Source: Bacillota bacterium
Lineage (GTDB): Bacteria; Bacillota; Clostridia; Acetivibrionales; DSM-1351
Assembly: GCA_023415305.1 (NCBI GenBank)
Contig: JAEZKZ010000046.1
Location: 1 to 44,616, forward strand
Direction: 5' to 3'
DNA length: 44,616 nucleotides
In this document: positions 26,670-34,916 of the stretch, one piece after another
Numbering within the stretch: the stretch's first letter is position 1
How the letters are laid out: each line of letters starts with the position of its first letter
The notes under the pieces: generated by a model
Seen by the model: the letters and a program-made list of their open reading frames with translations, nothing else
What the model was told of the DNA's origin: nothing
Database searches by the model: none
Program-made: the position numbers and the translations under genes

Positions 26670-26685
26670 ATGATAGCGCTATCAT
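26670..26685. promoter_or_regulatory. LacI-family operator over the repressor's own promoter
   Basis: ATGATAGCGCTATCAT is a perfect 16-bp palindrome sharing TAGCGCTA with the operator at 25558-25579. It lies just downstream of the -10 region, over the expected transcription start. Confidence 0.88.
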
Positions 26686-26691
26686 TATATA

Positions 26692-26723
26692 ATTATATTA
26701 TATCCATTTGTAATATAAGTCAA
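26692..26723 (-). promoter_or_regulatory. Promoter of the LacI-family repressor gene
   Basis: TTGACT (26718-26723) is a good -35. Overlapping -10 choices are TATAAT at 15 or 20 bases and TAATAT (26695-26700) at 17 bases. The operator follows directly. Confidence 0.6.
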
Positions 26724-26791
26724 TATTACTGACAAGTTTATTTCAAACTAAGCTAATTTAACTCAAATTCGTAATAGTATAATTTTGCTTA

Positions 26792-26830
26792 GCAGAAAGG
26801 ACCCAACTTTATCCTTTGAGTCCTTTCTGC
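26792..26830 (-). terminator. Strong hairpin after the EF-G-like gene
   Basis: GCAGAAAGGAC (26792-26802) pairs perfectly with GTCCTTTCTGC (26820-26830). It lies about 90 bases past the EF-G-like stop and just upstream of the lacI promoter. No proper T-run follows, so it may be a processing or pausing hairpin instead of an efficient terminator. Confidence 0.5.
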
Positions 26831-26918
26831 AATGTATCATATCCGTCTATTCTTAATTTATTCTTTTATTTGTTCGTTTGTCTACTTATATAGTTAATTA
26901 TATTGGGTGCATTTTTTC

Positions 26919-29003
26919 CTAGTCCTCATCCTCTTCAACCATTTGCTTCTTGGCTTCCTCAATTATCTTATTGGCTACCATTGCCGGAGCCTCCTCGTAT
27001 CTTTCAAACCATAACTTAAAGTATCCGCGGCCTTGAGTCATTGATCTCAGGTCGGTAGCATACTTGAACATTTCGGATTGAGGCACCTCTGCTTCAACCT
27101 GCTGCATCCCGCCGTCCTGAGGATTCATTCCCAGTATACGGCCGCGTCTCTTATTCATATCGCCAATGATGTCTCCCATATATTTTTCAGGCACGTATAC
27201 TTCAACATGGGCTATTGGTTCAAGCAGCACCGGGCCAGCCATTGGCAACCCCTTCTTATATGCGAGTCTTGCTGCAATTTTGAATGCCATTTCCGATGAG
27301 TCAACATCATGATAGGAGCCATCAACCAGTGTCGCCTTTAGATTAACTACCGGATAGCCTGCCAGAACACCTCTGACAATTGCGTCCCTCAAGCCCTTTT
27401 CTACTGCAGGATGATAGGATTTTGGCACTGAACCGCCGAAAATCTTTTCTTCAAAAGTAAGATCTTCCTTTTCGCCGTGTTCAAACTCAATCCATACATG
27501 TCCATACTGTCCATGTCCTCCGGATTGCTTTTTATGCTTTCCTTCAACCTTTACCTTCTTTTTAATGGTTTCTCTATAAGGAACCTTCGGGTCTACAAGA
27601 TTAACCGCTACACCGAATTTTGCCTTCAGCTTGCTCACGATTACGTCCAGATGCTGTTCTCCTACTCCGGAAATAAGCGTTTGATGAGTTTCAATGTTGG
27701 TTGACACCTTAAAGGTCGGATCTTCATCCTGCAGTTTATGCAAACCTGAGTTAATCTTCTCTTCATCGCCCTTTGCTTTTGGTTCAACAGCCATAGACAA
27801 GGCCGGATCAGGGAACGCAATTTTGTTCAGAACTACTTTATTTGTCTGATCACAAAGAGTATCATTGGTATTTGTAGCCACCAGCTTGGCAACTCCTCCA
27901 ATATCTCCGGCAATAAGCTTGTCGGTAGGTATTTGTTTCTTTCCGCGCATTACAAATATCTGACCGATTTTTTCAATTTTTTCAGTGGTTGAGTTATAGA
28001 CAGTTGAATCGGCTTTCAAGGTTCCTGAATATATTCTGAACATTGAGATTTTTCCTACGAAAGGGTCGGCAATTGTTTTAAAGACTAAAGCAGCCAAAGG
28101 AGACGACGGATTAGCCTTTATCTCAACAGCCTCATCGGTTCCTGCCTTAACAGCCTTAGTATTGATGCTTTCAGGAGACGGCATATACTCTACAATAGCA
28201 TCCATTAACTCTTTAACGCCCATATTCTGAAGCGCCGAACCACTGAATACCGGAGCAATGGAACCATCAGCTATCCCAGCTTTTATACCCTTTTGGACTT
28301 CTTCCTTTGTATAAGCTTCACCGCCAAAGTATTTCTCCATAAGTGCCTCATCGGTTTCAGCGATAAGTTCATTTAAGGAATCTTTTATTTGAGATATTTT
28401 ATCAGTTAAATCGGAAGGAATATCAGTATCTACTGCCTTATCCTTCTGGAATTTTTTCGCAGTCATATTGATTATATCTACATAACCAACATATTTATCA
28501 GCTTCATAGATTGGAAGCTGGAAAGGAATAACTCCGTTTCCGAATGTACTTGTCATTTTTTCTAATGCGGCATTAAAATTTGCATTTTCTTCATCCATTT
28601 TGTTAATAAAGAATATTTTAGCTGCATTATGTTCTTTTGCATATGCCCAGGACTTTTCTGTACCGACAGAAACACCGCTTTTTGCTGAAACTATAATAAC
28701 CGCGCCTTCAGCTACTCGGATTCCCTGCATTACTTCACCAACAAAATCAAAATAACCAGGAGTGTCGATCACATTAATCTTATGGTCCAGCCATTCACAT
28801 GGAGCCATAGCTGTGCTAATGGAAATCTTTCTTCTAACTTCCTCAGGGTCGTAGTCTGTTGTGGTTGTACCATCTGCCACTTTGCCGAATCTGTCCAACA
28901 CTCCCGTATTAAACAGCATAGCCTCTGCCAGGGTAGTTTTACCTCCATTGCCGTGAGCCAAGAGGCAAATATTCCGTAGTTTTTGTACGGCATAGTCCTT
29001 CAT
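26919..29003 (-). CDS. Elongation factor G-like translational GTPase (EF-G paralogue)
   Basis: A ~694-residue translational GTPase. G1 reads AHGNGGKTTL where canonical EF-G has AHIDAGKTT, G3 is DTPGYFDF and G4 is NKMD; EF-G domains II to V follow (GHVWIEFEHGE; YHDVDSSEMAFKIAA; EPIAHVEVYVPEKYMGDIIGDMNKRRGRI). The divergent G1 and slightly shorter length mark it as the EF-G-like subfamily found beside canonical FusA in many Firmicutes. Those relatives bind GTP and the ribosome but their role is unsettled. The open frame begins at 29009; GGGGG lies seven bases ahead of the ATG at 29003, which is chosen. It stands alone, away from the str operon, as expected for the paralogue. Confidence 0.88.
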   Translation of the reverse strand: MKDYAVQKLRNICLLAHGNGGKTTLAEAMLFNTGVLDRFGKVADGTTTTDYDPEEVRRKISISTAMAPCEWLDHKINVIDTPGYFDFVGEVMQGIRVAEGAVIIVSAKSGVSVGTEKSWAYAKEHNAAKIFFINKMDEENANFNAALEKMTSTFGNGVIPFQLPIYEADKYVGYVDIINMTAKKFQKDKAVDTDIPSDLTDKISQIKDSLNELIAETDEALMEKYFGGEAYTKEEVQKGIKAGIADGSIAPVFSGSALQNMGVKELMDAIVEYMPSPESINTKAVKAGTDEAVEIKANPSSPLAALVFKTIADPFVGKISMFRIYSGTLKADSTVYNSTTEKIEKIGQIFVMRGKKQIPTDKLIAGDIGGVAKLVATNTNDTLCDQTNKVVLNKIAFPDPALSMAVEPKAKGDEEKINSGLHKLQDEDPTFKVSTNIETHQTLISGVGEQHLDVIVSKLKAKFGVAVNLVDPKVPYRETIKKKVKVEGKHKKQSGGHGQYGHVWIEFEHGEKEDLTFEEKIFGGSVPKSYHPAVEKGLRDAIVRGVLAGYPVVNLKATLVDGSYHDVDSSEMAFKIAARLAYKKGLPMAGPVLLEPIAHVEVYVPEKYMGDIIGDMNKRRGRILGMNPQDGGMQQVEAEVPQSEMFKYATDLRSMTQGRGYFKLWFERYEEAPAMVANKIIEEAKKQMVEEDED

Positions 29004-29574
29004 AATCATTCCCCCTTATTAATTTTAATCGTTTTACACTGTATATGAGGAAGTCATAAAGATATACCTAAAATTTGGATTCTACCTTTATGTCTTCCCA
29101 AAAACCGCTTTAAAATAAAAGCAAATTTCAAGAGGTACTTACCCCCAACTGCCCATGAATCACATTTCATAAGGGCAGGTGCAAAAGAATAAACAGAGTA
29201 GATTTGAGACCATATTTCTGAACAACCTTAACTACTAACACCAACTATATATATTATTACAAAACAACGTATAATAGTTATATTTAATAAATAATCAGTT
29301 ATGAAATATTTAATTTTCATGCAGATTCAACAAAAATTCACTGTATTATCTATTCTATTTAATATAGCATATTCCTTTTTTTTAATAAAAAAATTTTTAA
29401 AAAATAGATTTATACCGTCTTATATATGTAGTTTATACCAAACATGTAAATTATATTTATTATTTATCTTAGAAATGAATTTTACTACTTAAAAACTGAT
29501 TATATATGAATTAAAATCTTAGCAGCTTAACTTAAATGGTTTATTAAATTGCCGATTTATTATATAATATTTCA
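29004..29574. other. Long AT-rich intergenic region with two imperfect inverted repeats
   Basis: This ~570-base stretch separates divergent fusA-like and aroF genes. A 16-bp inverted repeat with two mismatches spans 29049-29098, close upstream of the EF-G-like gene. A smaller TGCCC/GGGCA hairpin lies near 29150-29178. The rest (about 29215-29560) is extremely AT-rich. A 63-codon plus-strand open frame at 29301-29492 has no ribosome binding site and AT-driven composition and is not called. No RNA gene was recognised. Confidence 0.6.
29563..29568 (+). promoter_or_regulatory. -10 box of the aroF promoter
   Basis: TATAAT lies here; the matching -35 at 17 bases is weak (TTTATT, 29540-29545). Initiation near 29575 would start the transcript almost exactly at the GACCGGAC hairpin. 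Confidence 0.55.
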
Positions 29575-29580
29575 TGTAGC

Positions 29581-29689
29581 GACCGGACCATTTTATAAGG
29601 TCTTTCTAAAAGTGATTGTCCGGTCAGGTATTATGGTAAAAAGTTTTAATTCTTACTTAATGTAAAATGGTAGAAAGGATGTTGATTTT
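29581..29689 (+). ncRNA. Candidate cis-regulatory leader RNA of aroF-tyrA
   Basis: GACCGGAC (29581-29588) pairs with GTCCGGTC (29618-29625). Inside the loop, ACCATTTTA (29587-29595) is the exact complement of TAAAATGGT (29663-29671), and CTTTCTA (29602-29608) is the exact complement of TAGAAAG (29671-29677), which overlaps the aroF Shine-Dalgarno AGAAAGGA. These pairings compete with each other and with the outer stem, giving a switch-like design that could hide the ribosome binding site. No T-box signature or known riboswitch core was seen. The structure is inferred by eye. Confidence 0.5.
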
Positions 29690-30715
29690 ATGATCATTGT
29701 AATGAATCAAAAGTCGAATCAAATGCAGATCGACGACGTAATTAATGTTTTAAAAAACTCCGGACTAGGAGTACACATCTCCCAGGGAACAGAAAGAACT
29801 ATTATTGGTATTATCGGCGACAAGAGTGTTTTGAGAGATATACCCCTCGAGCTGATGCCCGGTGTTGAGAAGCTTGTTCCTATTGTCGAATCCTTCAAGC
29901 TTGCAGGCAAAACCTTCAGACCTGAGCCCAGTATTGTAGATGTTAACGGTGTTAAAATTGGTGGTAAAGAACTTACTATTATGGCTGGCCCATGTGCTGT
30001 AGAAAGTTACGAACAGATAATGGAATCTGCCCGTGCAGTAAAGAAATCAGGTGCCCAGTTTTTAAGAGGAGGAGCCTTCAAACCGAGAACTTCACCATAT
30101 GCTTTTCAGGGACTTGAAGAAGAGGGTCTCAAGCTTTTAAAAGCCGCAAAGGATGAAACTGGTCTCCAGATCATTACCGAAGTGACCTGTGAAAAGGCTG
30201 TGGAGCTTTCAATCCCTTATGTGGATATGTTTCAGATAGGTGCAAGAAATGTTCAGAATTTTCAGCTTCTAAGAGAAGTTGGAAAATCCATGAAACCCGT
30301 TCTTTTAAAGAGGGGATCGGCTACGACTATAGATGAGTGGCTTAATGCAGCAGAATATATCATGAGCGAAGGAAACTACGATGTAGTCCTTTGTGAAAGA
30401 GGTATCAGAACTTTCGAAACAGCAACAAGGAATACCCTTGATATAAGTGCAGTTCCTGTTGTAAAGAACATGAGCCATCTGCCGGTAATTGTTGATCCAA
30501 GCCATGCTGCAGGTAAATCTAAATTTGTCATACCACTTTCAAGAGCGGCCATAGCTGCCGGAGCAGACGGTATAATCGTTGAGGTTCATCCGAATCCTAT
30601 GATGGCCATGTCCGATGCTGCCCAGCAGCTGAATCTTAAAGACTTTGACTCCTTGTGCAAAGATATTAGCAAGCTGGCATCAATACTGGAAAGAGAATTT
30701 AACTACTATGGTTAA
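29690..30715 (+). CDS. aroF: 3-deoxy-7-phosphoheptulonate (DAHP) synthase
   Basis: A 341-residue enzyme catalysing the first step of aromatic amino-acid synthesis (phosphoenolpyruvate plus erythrose-4-phosphate). It is the type with an N-terminal ferredoxin-like regulatory domain (residues 1-~75), known in Thermotoga to bind tyrosine/phenylalanine. The barrel shows GPCAVES, GGAFKPRTSPYAFQG, GARNVQNF, LKRGSATTIDEW and DPSHAAGKS, all intact. The ATG at 29690 follows AGAAAGGA by about ten bases. Its stop overlaps the tyrA start by eight bases. Expression is probably controlled by the structured leader upstream in addition to feedback by the regulatory domain. Confidence 0.96.
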   Translation: MIIVMNQKSNQMQIDDVINVLKNSGLGVHISQGTERTIIGIIGDKSVLRDIPLELMPGVEKLVPIVESFKLAGKTFRPEPSIVDVNGVKIGGKELTIMAGPCAVESYEQIMESARAVKKSGAQFLRGGAFKPRTSPYAFQGLEEEGLKLLKAAKDETGLQIITEVTCEKAVELSIPYVDMFQIGARNVQNFQLLREVGKSMKPVLLKRGSATTIDEWLNAAEYIMSEGNYDVVLCERGIRTFETATRNTLDISAVPVVKNMSHLPVIVDPSHAAGKSKFVIPLSRAAIAAGADGIIVEVHPNPMMAMSDAAQQLNLKDFDSLCKDISKLASILEREFNYYG

Positions 30716-31805
30716 AAGTATTTCAATAATAGGCCTTGGACTTATCGGCGGATCTCTGGCCAAGGCCCTTCGCCTGAAGCATCCGGAACTGAAATTGTTT
30801 GCTGTTGATAACTACATCCCCTCTCTCAGACTTTCGGAGGAGGAGGGTGTTATTGACAAAGGGTATTGTGAGTGTTCCGCCGACATTTTTAATTCAGACA
30901 TCATATTTATCTGTACTACTGTCAGCAAAGCTACCGATTATATAGTACAGCTTACGGATAATATTAAGGAAAACTGTATATTGACGGATGTTGCCAGTAC
31001 AAAAAAGGAGATTTGCGGCTTTGTCGAAAAGCTCAGTCGCCCTCCCCTTTTTATTGGCGGGCACCCCATGGCCGGAACAGAAAAATCCGGCTATTCTAAC
31101 TCTTTTGCTCATTTATTTGAAAACGCATATTATGTGCTGACCCCGACAGTAACTTCAAACGAAGGCTCCATTATCGTAATGAAAGAGCTTTTAAAAGATA
31201 TTGGAGCTCTTCCCATAATTGTGTCACCTGAGCAGCATGATTTGGTTACGGGCTGCATCAGCCACGTACCCCATGTTTTAGCCTCTGCCCTTGTAAATTT
31301 GGCCAATGAGAAGGAAAACAGTGACGGACTGGTTAAGCTTCTTGCTGCCGGAGGCTTTAAGGATATTACCAGAATAGCTTCCTCAAACCCGGCTATGTGG
31401 GAAAACATAGTCTTAAGTAACAGTGAAGTAGTTGTAAAACTACTTGAAGAATACAACAAAATTATTAATCGGTTTACTGCTCAGGTTCAAGCCCGCAATA
31501 GTAAAGGCATATTTGATTTTTTTCAGGATGCAAAGGTTTTCAGAGACAGCTTTTCTTCAAGGGCTACCGGGCTGATTCCTCCTAATTTCGAATTGCTGGT
31601 GGATGTTAAGGACGAGCCAGGTATTATAGGTAGTATTGCCACGCTGTTGGGCACCAATGGTATTAATATCAAAAATATCAATGTATCCAACAGCCGCGAA
31701 TTTGAGCAGGGTTGCTTAAGGATAACTCTATCCGATCAACCCAATGCTGACAAGGCCAACTTTATATTATCAACAAACGGTTACAGAGTGTTCAGAGTAG
31801 AATAA
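30708..31805 (+). CDS. tyrA: Prephenate dehydrogenase with C-terminal ACT domain
   Basis: A 365-residue NAD-dependent enzyme converting prephenate to 4-hydroxyphenylpyruvate for tyrosine synthesis. The Rossmann motif is SIIGLGLIGGSLAKAL at the N-terminus; the catalytic region has GGHPMAGTEKSGY and CISHVPHVLASAL. A C-terminal ACT domain (about 290-365; VDVKDEPGIIGSIATLLG) gives feedback control. The frame is open further upstream, but the dehydrogenase begins exactly at the ATG at 30708, which overlaps the end of aroF, so the two are translationally coupled. The downstream gene begins 81 bases later with no visible terminator. Confidence 0.95.
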   Translation: MVKSISIIGLGLIGGSLAKALRLKHPELKLFAVDNYIPSLRLSEEEGVIDKGYCECSADIFNSDIIFICTTVSKATDYIVQLTDNIKENCILTDVASTKKEICGFVEKLSRPPLFIGGHPMAGTEKSGYSNSFAHLFENAYYVLTPTVTSNEGSIIVMKELLKDIGALPIIVSPEQHDLVTGCISHVPHVLASALVNLANEKENSDGLVKLLAAGGFKDITRIASSNPAMWENIVLSNSEVVVKLLEEYNKIINRFTAQVQARNSKGIFDFFQDAKVFRDSFSSRATGLIPPNFELLVDVKDEPGIIGSIATLLGTNGINIKNINVSNSREFEQGCLRITLSDQPNADKANFILSTNGYRVFRVE

Positions 31806-31886
31806 GACACAAAACTATTTGGTACTAATAGGGCATTTCAAATCATATTCATATAAAAGAGTACTGGAGAAAGAGTGTAAAGTTGG

Positions 31887-33296
31887 TTGATTAAGGTAAA
31901 AGTCAGTTATAGGCCAATAGTCGGGAAGATTAATTTACCGACTGTTTTAAAAACAGCTGTATTGCGCGGTGACTCTACCGAGAGTTTATTTATTGCCACT
32001 CAGGTAGGAGAGATTTTTTACGTCAGAAACGGAGTTTTAGGAACTTTTTTGGATATTCGCCCACGAGTAATAGAACTTGGAACCTCCGGCGGCGGTTATG
32101 ATGAACGGGGGTTGCTTGGACTTGCGTTTCACCCTGAATTCTATAATAACGGATTATTTTATCTCCATTATTCTGTAGCCGGAACACAAGGTCCTGGCGC
32201 TCTTGCAAATTCTTTTAAGCCCGACCCGTGTGTTCCCGGAACCTTAAGCCTTAAATGGGTAAATAGAGTAATCCGTTATGATCATATTGATACAGTAGAA
32301 GAATGGATTTTGCATGCAAACGGTCAAAACCAGAAGCGTCGGACATTGCTTAATTTAAGAAGACCTTTTATGAATCATAATGGTGTAAATAGCCTAAACT
32401 TTTCACCGGAGACAGGTAAACTCGTTTTAACAACGGGAGATGGTGGTTCAGGTTATGACCCATTCAATTTAAGCCAGGAAAACCTGGAGATTGCCGGTAA
32501 GATAATTGAAATTGATGTATTAAAGAATACATCTACCGAGAATCCTCCTGTAGTCTCACGTTTTAATGAACTTCCCCCACCTGTTCAGGAAACACTTACG
32601 GTTATCGCCAAGGGCGTCAGAAACATGCCGGGCATTTCTTTTCAAAGGGTTAATAATAAATATATCAAATATGTAGGAAATGTCGGTCAGGATATGGTAG
32701 AGTCCATCTATTCCTTTGTTCGTTATAAGCCAATCCCGGTTACTCAGCTTATTCATGGGTATTTAAACTCCGAATCTGCACAGGAAGGTTTTATTAATCT
32801 TGGCTGGCGTGGATGGGAGGGAGCTTTCCCTACATCAATAATAACAAACTGCAATTTAAATTCTACATTAACTGAAAAAACAATTGCTTATTACGATGAA
32901 GCAGTTAAAACCTCGGTACAGTGTATTCAGCCACTAACCAATTATTTTCATGAGGACCCCCGACCAGGTAAGTTTGAAGGAAGTGCTCTTACAGGAGTCC
33001 AACCATACCTGGGAAGTAATATCTCGGCTTTGAAGGGCAGTATTGTGTTTATTGATTTTGCCCGTGAAGACTCTCAAAATCCCGTTAGAGGAACTTTGGC
33101 ATACACCAGATTAAAAACTGATTGCAAGCTAAGTGACTATAGTGTTATTGAAACCGATTATGATTTTGGTGCTCAATCAGCTTACTATGTCAGTTTGGGG
33201 ACTAATCAGGAGCAAACAAGGCTATATCTAGGGGTATATGGCTCCATGAATGTAACTGATTATAATCAGGGTACTATTTTTGAAATTGTTCCATGA
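31887..33296 (+). CDS. Glucose/sorbosone dehydrogenase-like beta-propeller protein
   Basis: A 469-residue protein of the PQQ-type glucose/sorbosone dehydrogenase (GSDH) six-bladed propeller family. Signatures include GGGYDERGLLGLAFHPEFYNNGLFY, MNHNGVNSLNFSPETGKL, TTGDGGSGYDPFN and the late GNVGQDMVESIYSF, matching the HNGG and GDGG regions of the family. Most bacterial members are exported, but this one has no signal peptide, and an anaerobe is not expected to make PQQ, so enzyme activity is doubtful. The start is TTG at 31887, the only plausible initiator. A purine-rich GGAGAAAGAG lies upstream with loose spacing, so initiation is probably weak. It is followed at 41 bases by a small membrane-protein gene. 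Confidence 0.8.
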   Translation: MIKVKVSYRPIVGKINLPTVLKTAVLRGDSTESLFIATQVGEIFYVRNGVLGTFLDIRPRVIELGTSGGGYDERGLLGLAFHPEFYNNGLFYLHYSVAGTQGPGALANSFKPDPCVPGTLSLKWVNRVIRYDHIDTVEEWILHANGQNQKRRTLLNLRRPFMNHNGVNSLNFSPETGKLVLTTGDGGSGYDPFNLSQENLEIAGKIIEIDVLKNTSTENPPVVSRFNELPPPVQETLTVIAKGVRNMPGISFQRVNNKYIKYVGNVGQDMVESIYSFVRYKPIPVTQLIHGYLNSESAQEGFINLGWRGWEGAFPTSIITNCNLNSTLTEKTIAYYDEAVKTSVQCIQPLTNYFHEDPRPGKFEGSALTGVQPYLGSNISALKGSIVFIDFAREDSQNPVRGTLAYTRLKTDCKLSDYSVIETDYDFGAQSAYYVSLGTNQEQTRLYLGVYGSMNVTDYNQGTIFEIVP

Positions 33297-33336
33297 AATA
33301 ACCGTATTTTTAGATACCGGTTTGGAGGACTTATAA

Positions 33337-33849
33337 TTGAAAAAAATGAATATAAGCAGGTTTGTTTGTGTTGGCGGTGTATTAACGACATTAACAGTAC
33401 TCTTCCAATCAGCACCCGTATTTTTACCAGGTATTGGTTTAGCCCTTAGTCCACTTAGTACTCTGCCTGTGGCGGTAGCTGCTGCTTCCGATATTTTTCT
33501 TGGTATAGCCGTATTTTTTTCTTCCGCAGTACTTCTCTTTTTAGTCAGTACGCAGGAGTCAATAATTTTACTTTTAACTACAGGTCTTCTGGGTATTGTG
33601 ACCGGAACATTACTATATAGGAAGGGAATAATTATTTCTATAGTATTTTCAAGTATAGCATTATTTCCCGGGATAGTAGTTTTAACTTACATAACAGGTA
33701 TCTCAGAGATTAAGGTAATAAAAAATCCTTTAACAACACTTTCTTCTTTAATGATTATTTTGTTTTTTTCACTTGTTTATGCCGGTGTTTGGAACATTAT
33801 TTTATATAAATTCAATAAGTATTTAAGAAAAATTAAATTGCATCTGTAG
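33337..33849 (+). CDS. Small integral membrane protein, function unknown
   Basis: I cannot assign a family. The 170 residues contain five or six hydrophobic helices with few charged residues; the pattern (VGGVLTTLTVLFQSAPVFLPGIG near the N-terminus) is reminiscent of ECF-transporter substrate subunits or DUF2232-like proteins, but this is only a resemblance. The start is TTG at 33337, eight bases after GGAGG; an ATG three codons later is too far from it. It probably shares a transcript with the propeller gene and is followed by a terminator. Confidence 0.75.
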   Translation: MKKMNISRFVCVGGVLTTLTVLFQSAPVFLPGIGLALSPLSTLPVAVAAASDIFLGIAVFFSSAVLLFLVSTQESIILLLTTGLLGIVTGTLLYRKGIIISIVFSSIALFPGIVVLTYITGISEIKVIKNPLTTLSSLMIILFFSLVYAGVWNIILYKFNKYLRKIKLHL

Positions 33850-33910
33850 CTCTCCATTCATTACCAGAAGGCTTGTCATCTGCACAAGAGCTCAAGAGTT
33901 TTTACTGATC

Positions 33911-33940
33911 AAAAAAAGCCGGTATCAACCGACTTTTTTT
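33911..33940. terminator. Bidirectional terminator between membrane-protein gene and rex
   Basis: An A7 run, a GC stem with one C/A mismatch (GCCGGT / ACCGAC) and a T7 run form a symmetrical hairpin that serves both converging genes. Confidence 0.88.
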
Positions 33941-33948
33941 ATATTGTA

Positions 33949-34587
33949 CTATTCTCTTGAAAACTTTTCATTAAGTTTGTATCCCAGAACCATTAAACTA
34001 TCACTAAGGTGTACGTTTTCAACTATTACATCATATGGAATTTTCAGATCCATTGGTGAGAAGTTCCACAGACCTCTTACCCCAAGCTTTGCAACCCTAT
34101 CAGCAAGTGCTGCAGTTTCCTTGTATGGAACACAGAGCATTGCTATATCAACCTTATTATTTAAAACAAAGTCATCAATATCATTGAGACTCACAACTTC
34201 CATATCCTTTATTTTTCTACCGATAACATCGGGACTTATATCGAACACTCCAATTATGCGAAAGCCTCTTCTTTCAAAATTCCCATAATTAGCTAATGCC
34301 TGTCCCATATTTCCTGCACCGATGATAATACAGTTAAAGGTCTTGTTTATTCCTAAAATATTACCAATCTCAGTATATAAGGACTCAACATTATATCCAT
34401 AACCCTGTTGGCCGAATCCCCCAAAGCAATTCAAATCCTGTCTGATTTGAGAAGCAGTGATTCCCATTCGAGTACTCAGTTCTTTCGAAGATACTCTTTT
34501 TATTCCAAGCTCTAATAAATAATTCAGATATCTGTGATATCTTGGAAGTCTTTTTATTACAGCCATAGAAATTTTCTTTGAAGCCAT
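33949..34587 (-). CDS. rex: Redox-sensing transcriptional repressor Rex
   Basis: A ~212-residue NADH/NAD+-responsive repressor of fermentation genes. The winged helix reads RLPRYHRYLNYLLELGIKRVSS and ITASQIRQDLNCFGGFGQQGYGYNV, followed by a Rossmann fold (IIIGAGNMGQALANY) and the domain-swapped C-terminal helix. A GTG at 34599 overlaps the GAGGTG ribosome binding site, so the ATG at 34587 is preferred. It is transcribed alone from a near-consensus promoter. I saw no TTGTGAA-type Rex box over that promoter, so autoregulation is not evident. Confidence 0.95.
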   Translation of the reverse strand: MASKKISMAVIKRLPRYHRYLNYLLELGIKRVSSKELSTRMGITASQIRQDLNCFGGFGQQGYGYNVESLYTEIGNILGINKTFNCIIIGAGNMGQALANYGNFERRGFRIIGVFDISPDVIGRKIKDMEVVSLNDIDDFVLNNKVDIAMLCVPYKETAALADRVAKLGVRGLWNFSPMDLKIPYDVIVENVHLSDSLMVLGYKLNEKFSRE

Positions 34588-34622
34588 CGGAATTTTCACC
34601 TCATTATTCTATTTGTGTTGGT

Positions 34623-34652
34623 ATTATATCATCTTTGTTATTTTATTGTCAA
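34623..34652 (-). promoter_or_regulatory. Promoter of rex
   Basis: TTGACA (34647-34652) and TATAAT (34623-34628), both consensus, are separated by 18 bases, about 40 bases before the rex start. Confidence 0.85.
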
Positions 34653-34916
34653 TAATTCCTCATTGTAATATATGTTATTTTCTGTTATTAATAGTTTGTT
34701 TTGTAAATTCTATCTATAATATATCATATCAATAAGTTGGTGGCAACGAATCATAACTTATTTTGGATAATTATGGCAATAATATGTAAACGGACACTAA
34801 ATATCTGCAATACATACTGATAATGGGCTTGATTTAAATTGAATAGTGTCAAATCAGCAAATGCATGGTAAAATAGTCATGTAATATACAAAAGAAAAGC
34901 AATATGGAGGATAAAA
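34653..34916. other. Divergent intergenic region rex / GT4-csaB
   Basis: About 260 AT-rich bases. A possible promoter for the GT4-csaB gene is GTGTCA ... TAAAAT (17-base spacer) near 34847-34875, and GGAGGAT precedes the ATG at 34917. No repeat or RNA was recognised. Confidence 0.4.

Noticed and set aside
29301..29492. 63-codon plus-strand open frame in the AT-rich gap before aroF.
   Set aside because: No ribosome binding site; Phe/Ile/Lys/Leu-rich composition follows from base composition.
29690..31805. T-box regulation of aroF-tyrA.
   Set aside because: No conserved T-box sequence or specifier stem could be found in the ~110-base leader, which is also too short.
34588..34660. Rex autoregulatory site upstream of rex.
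   Set aside because: No sequence close to TTGTGAANNNNNNTTCACAA was seen over the promoter.
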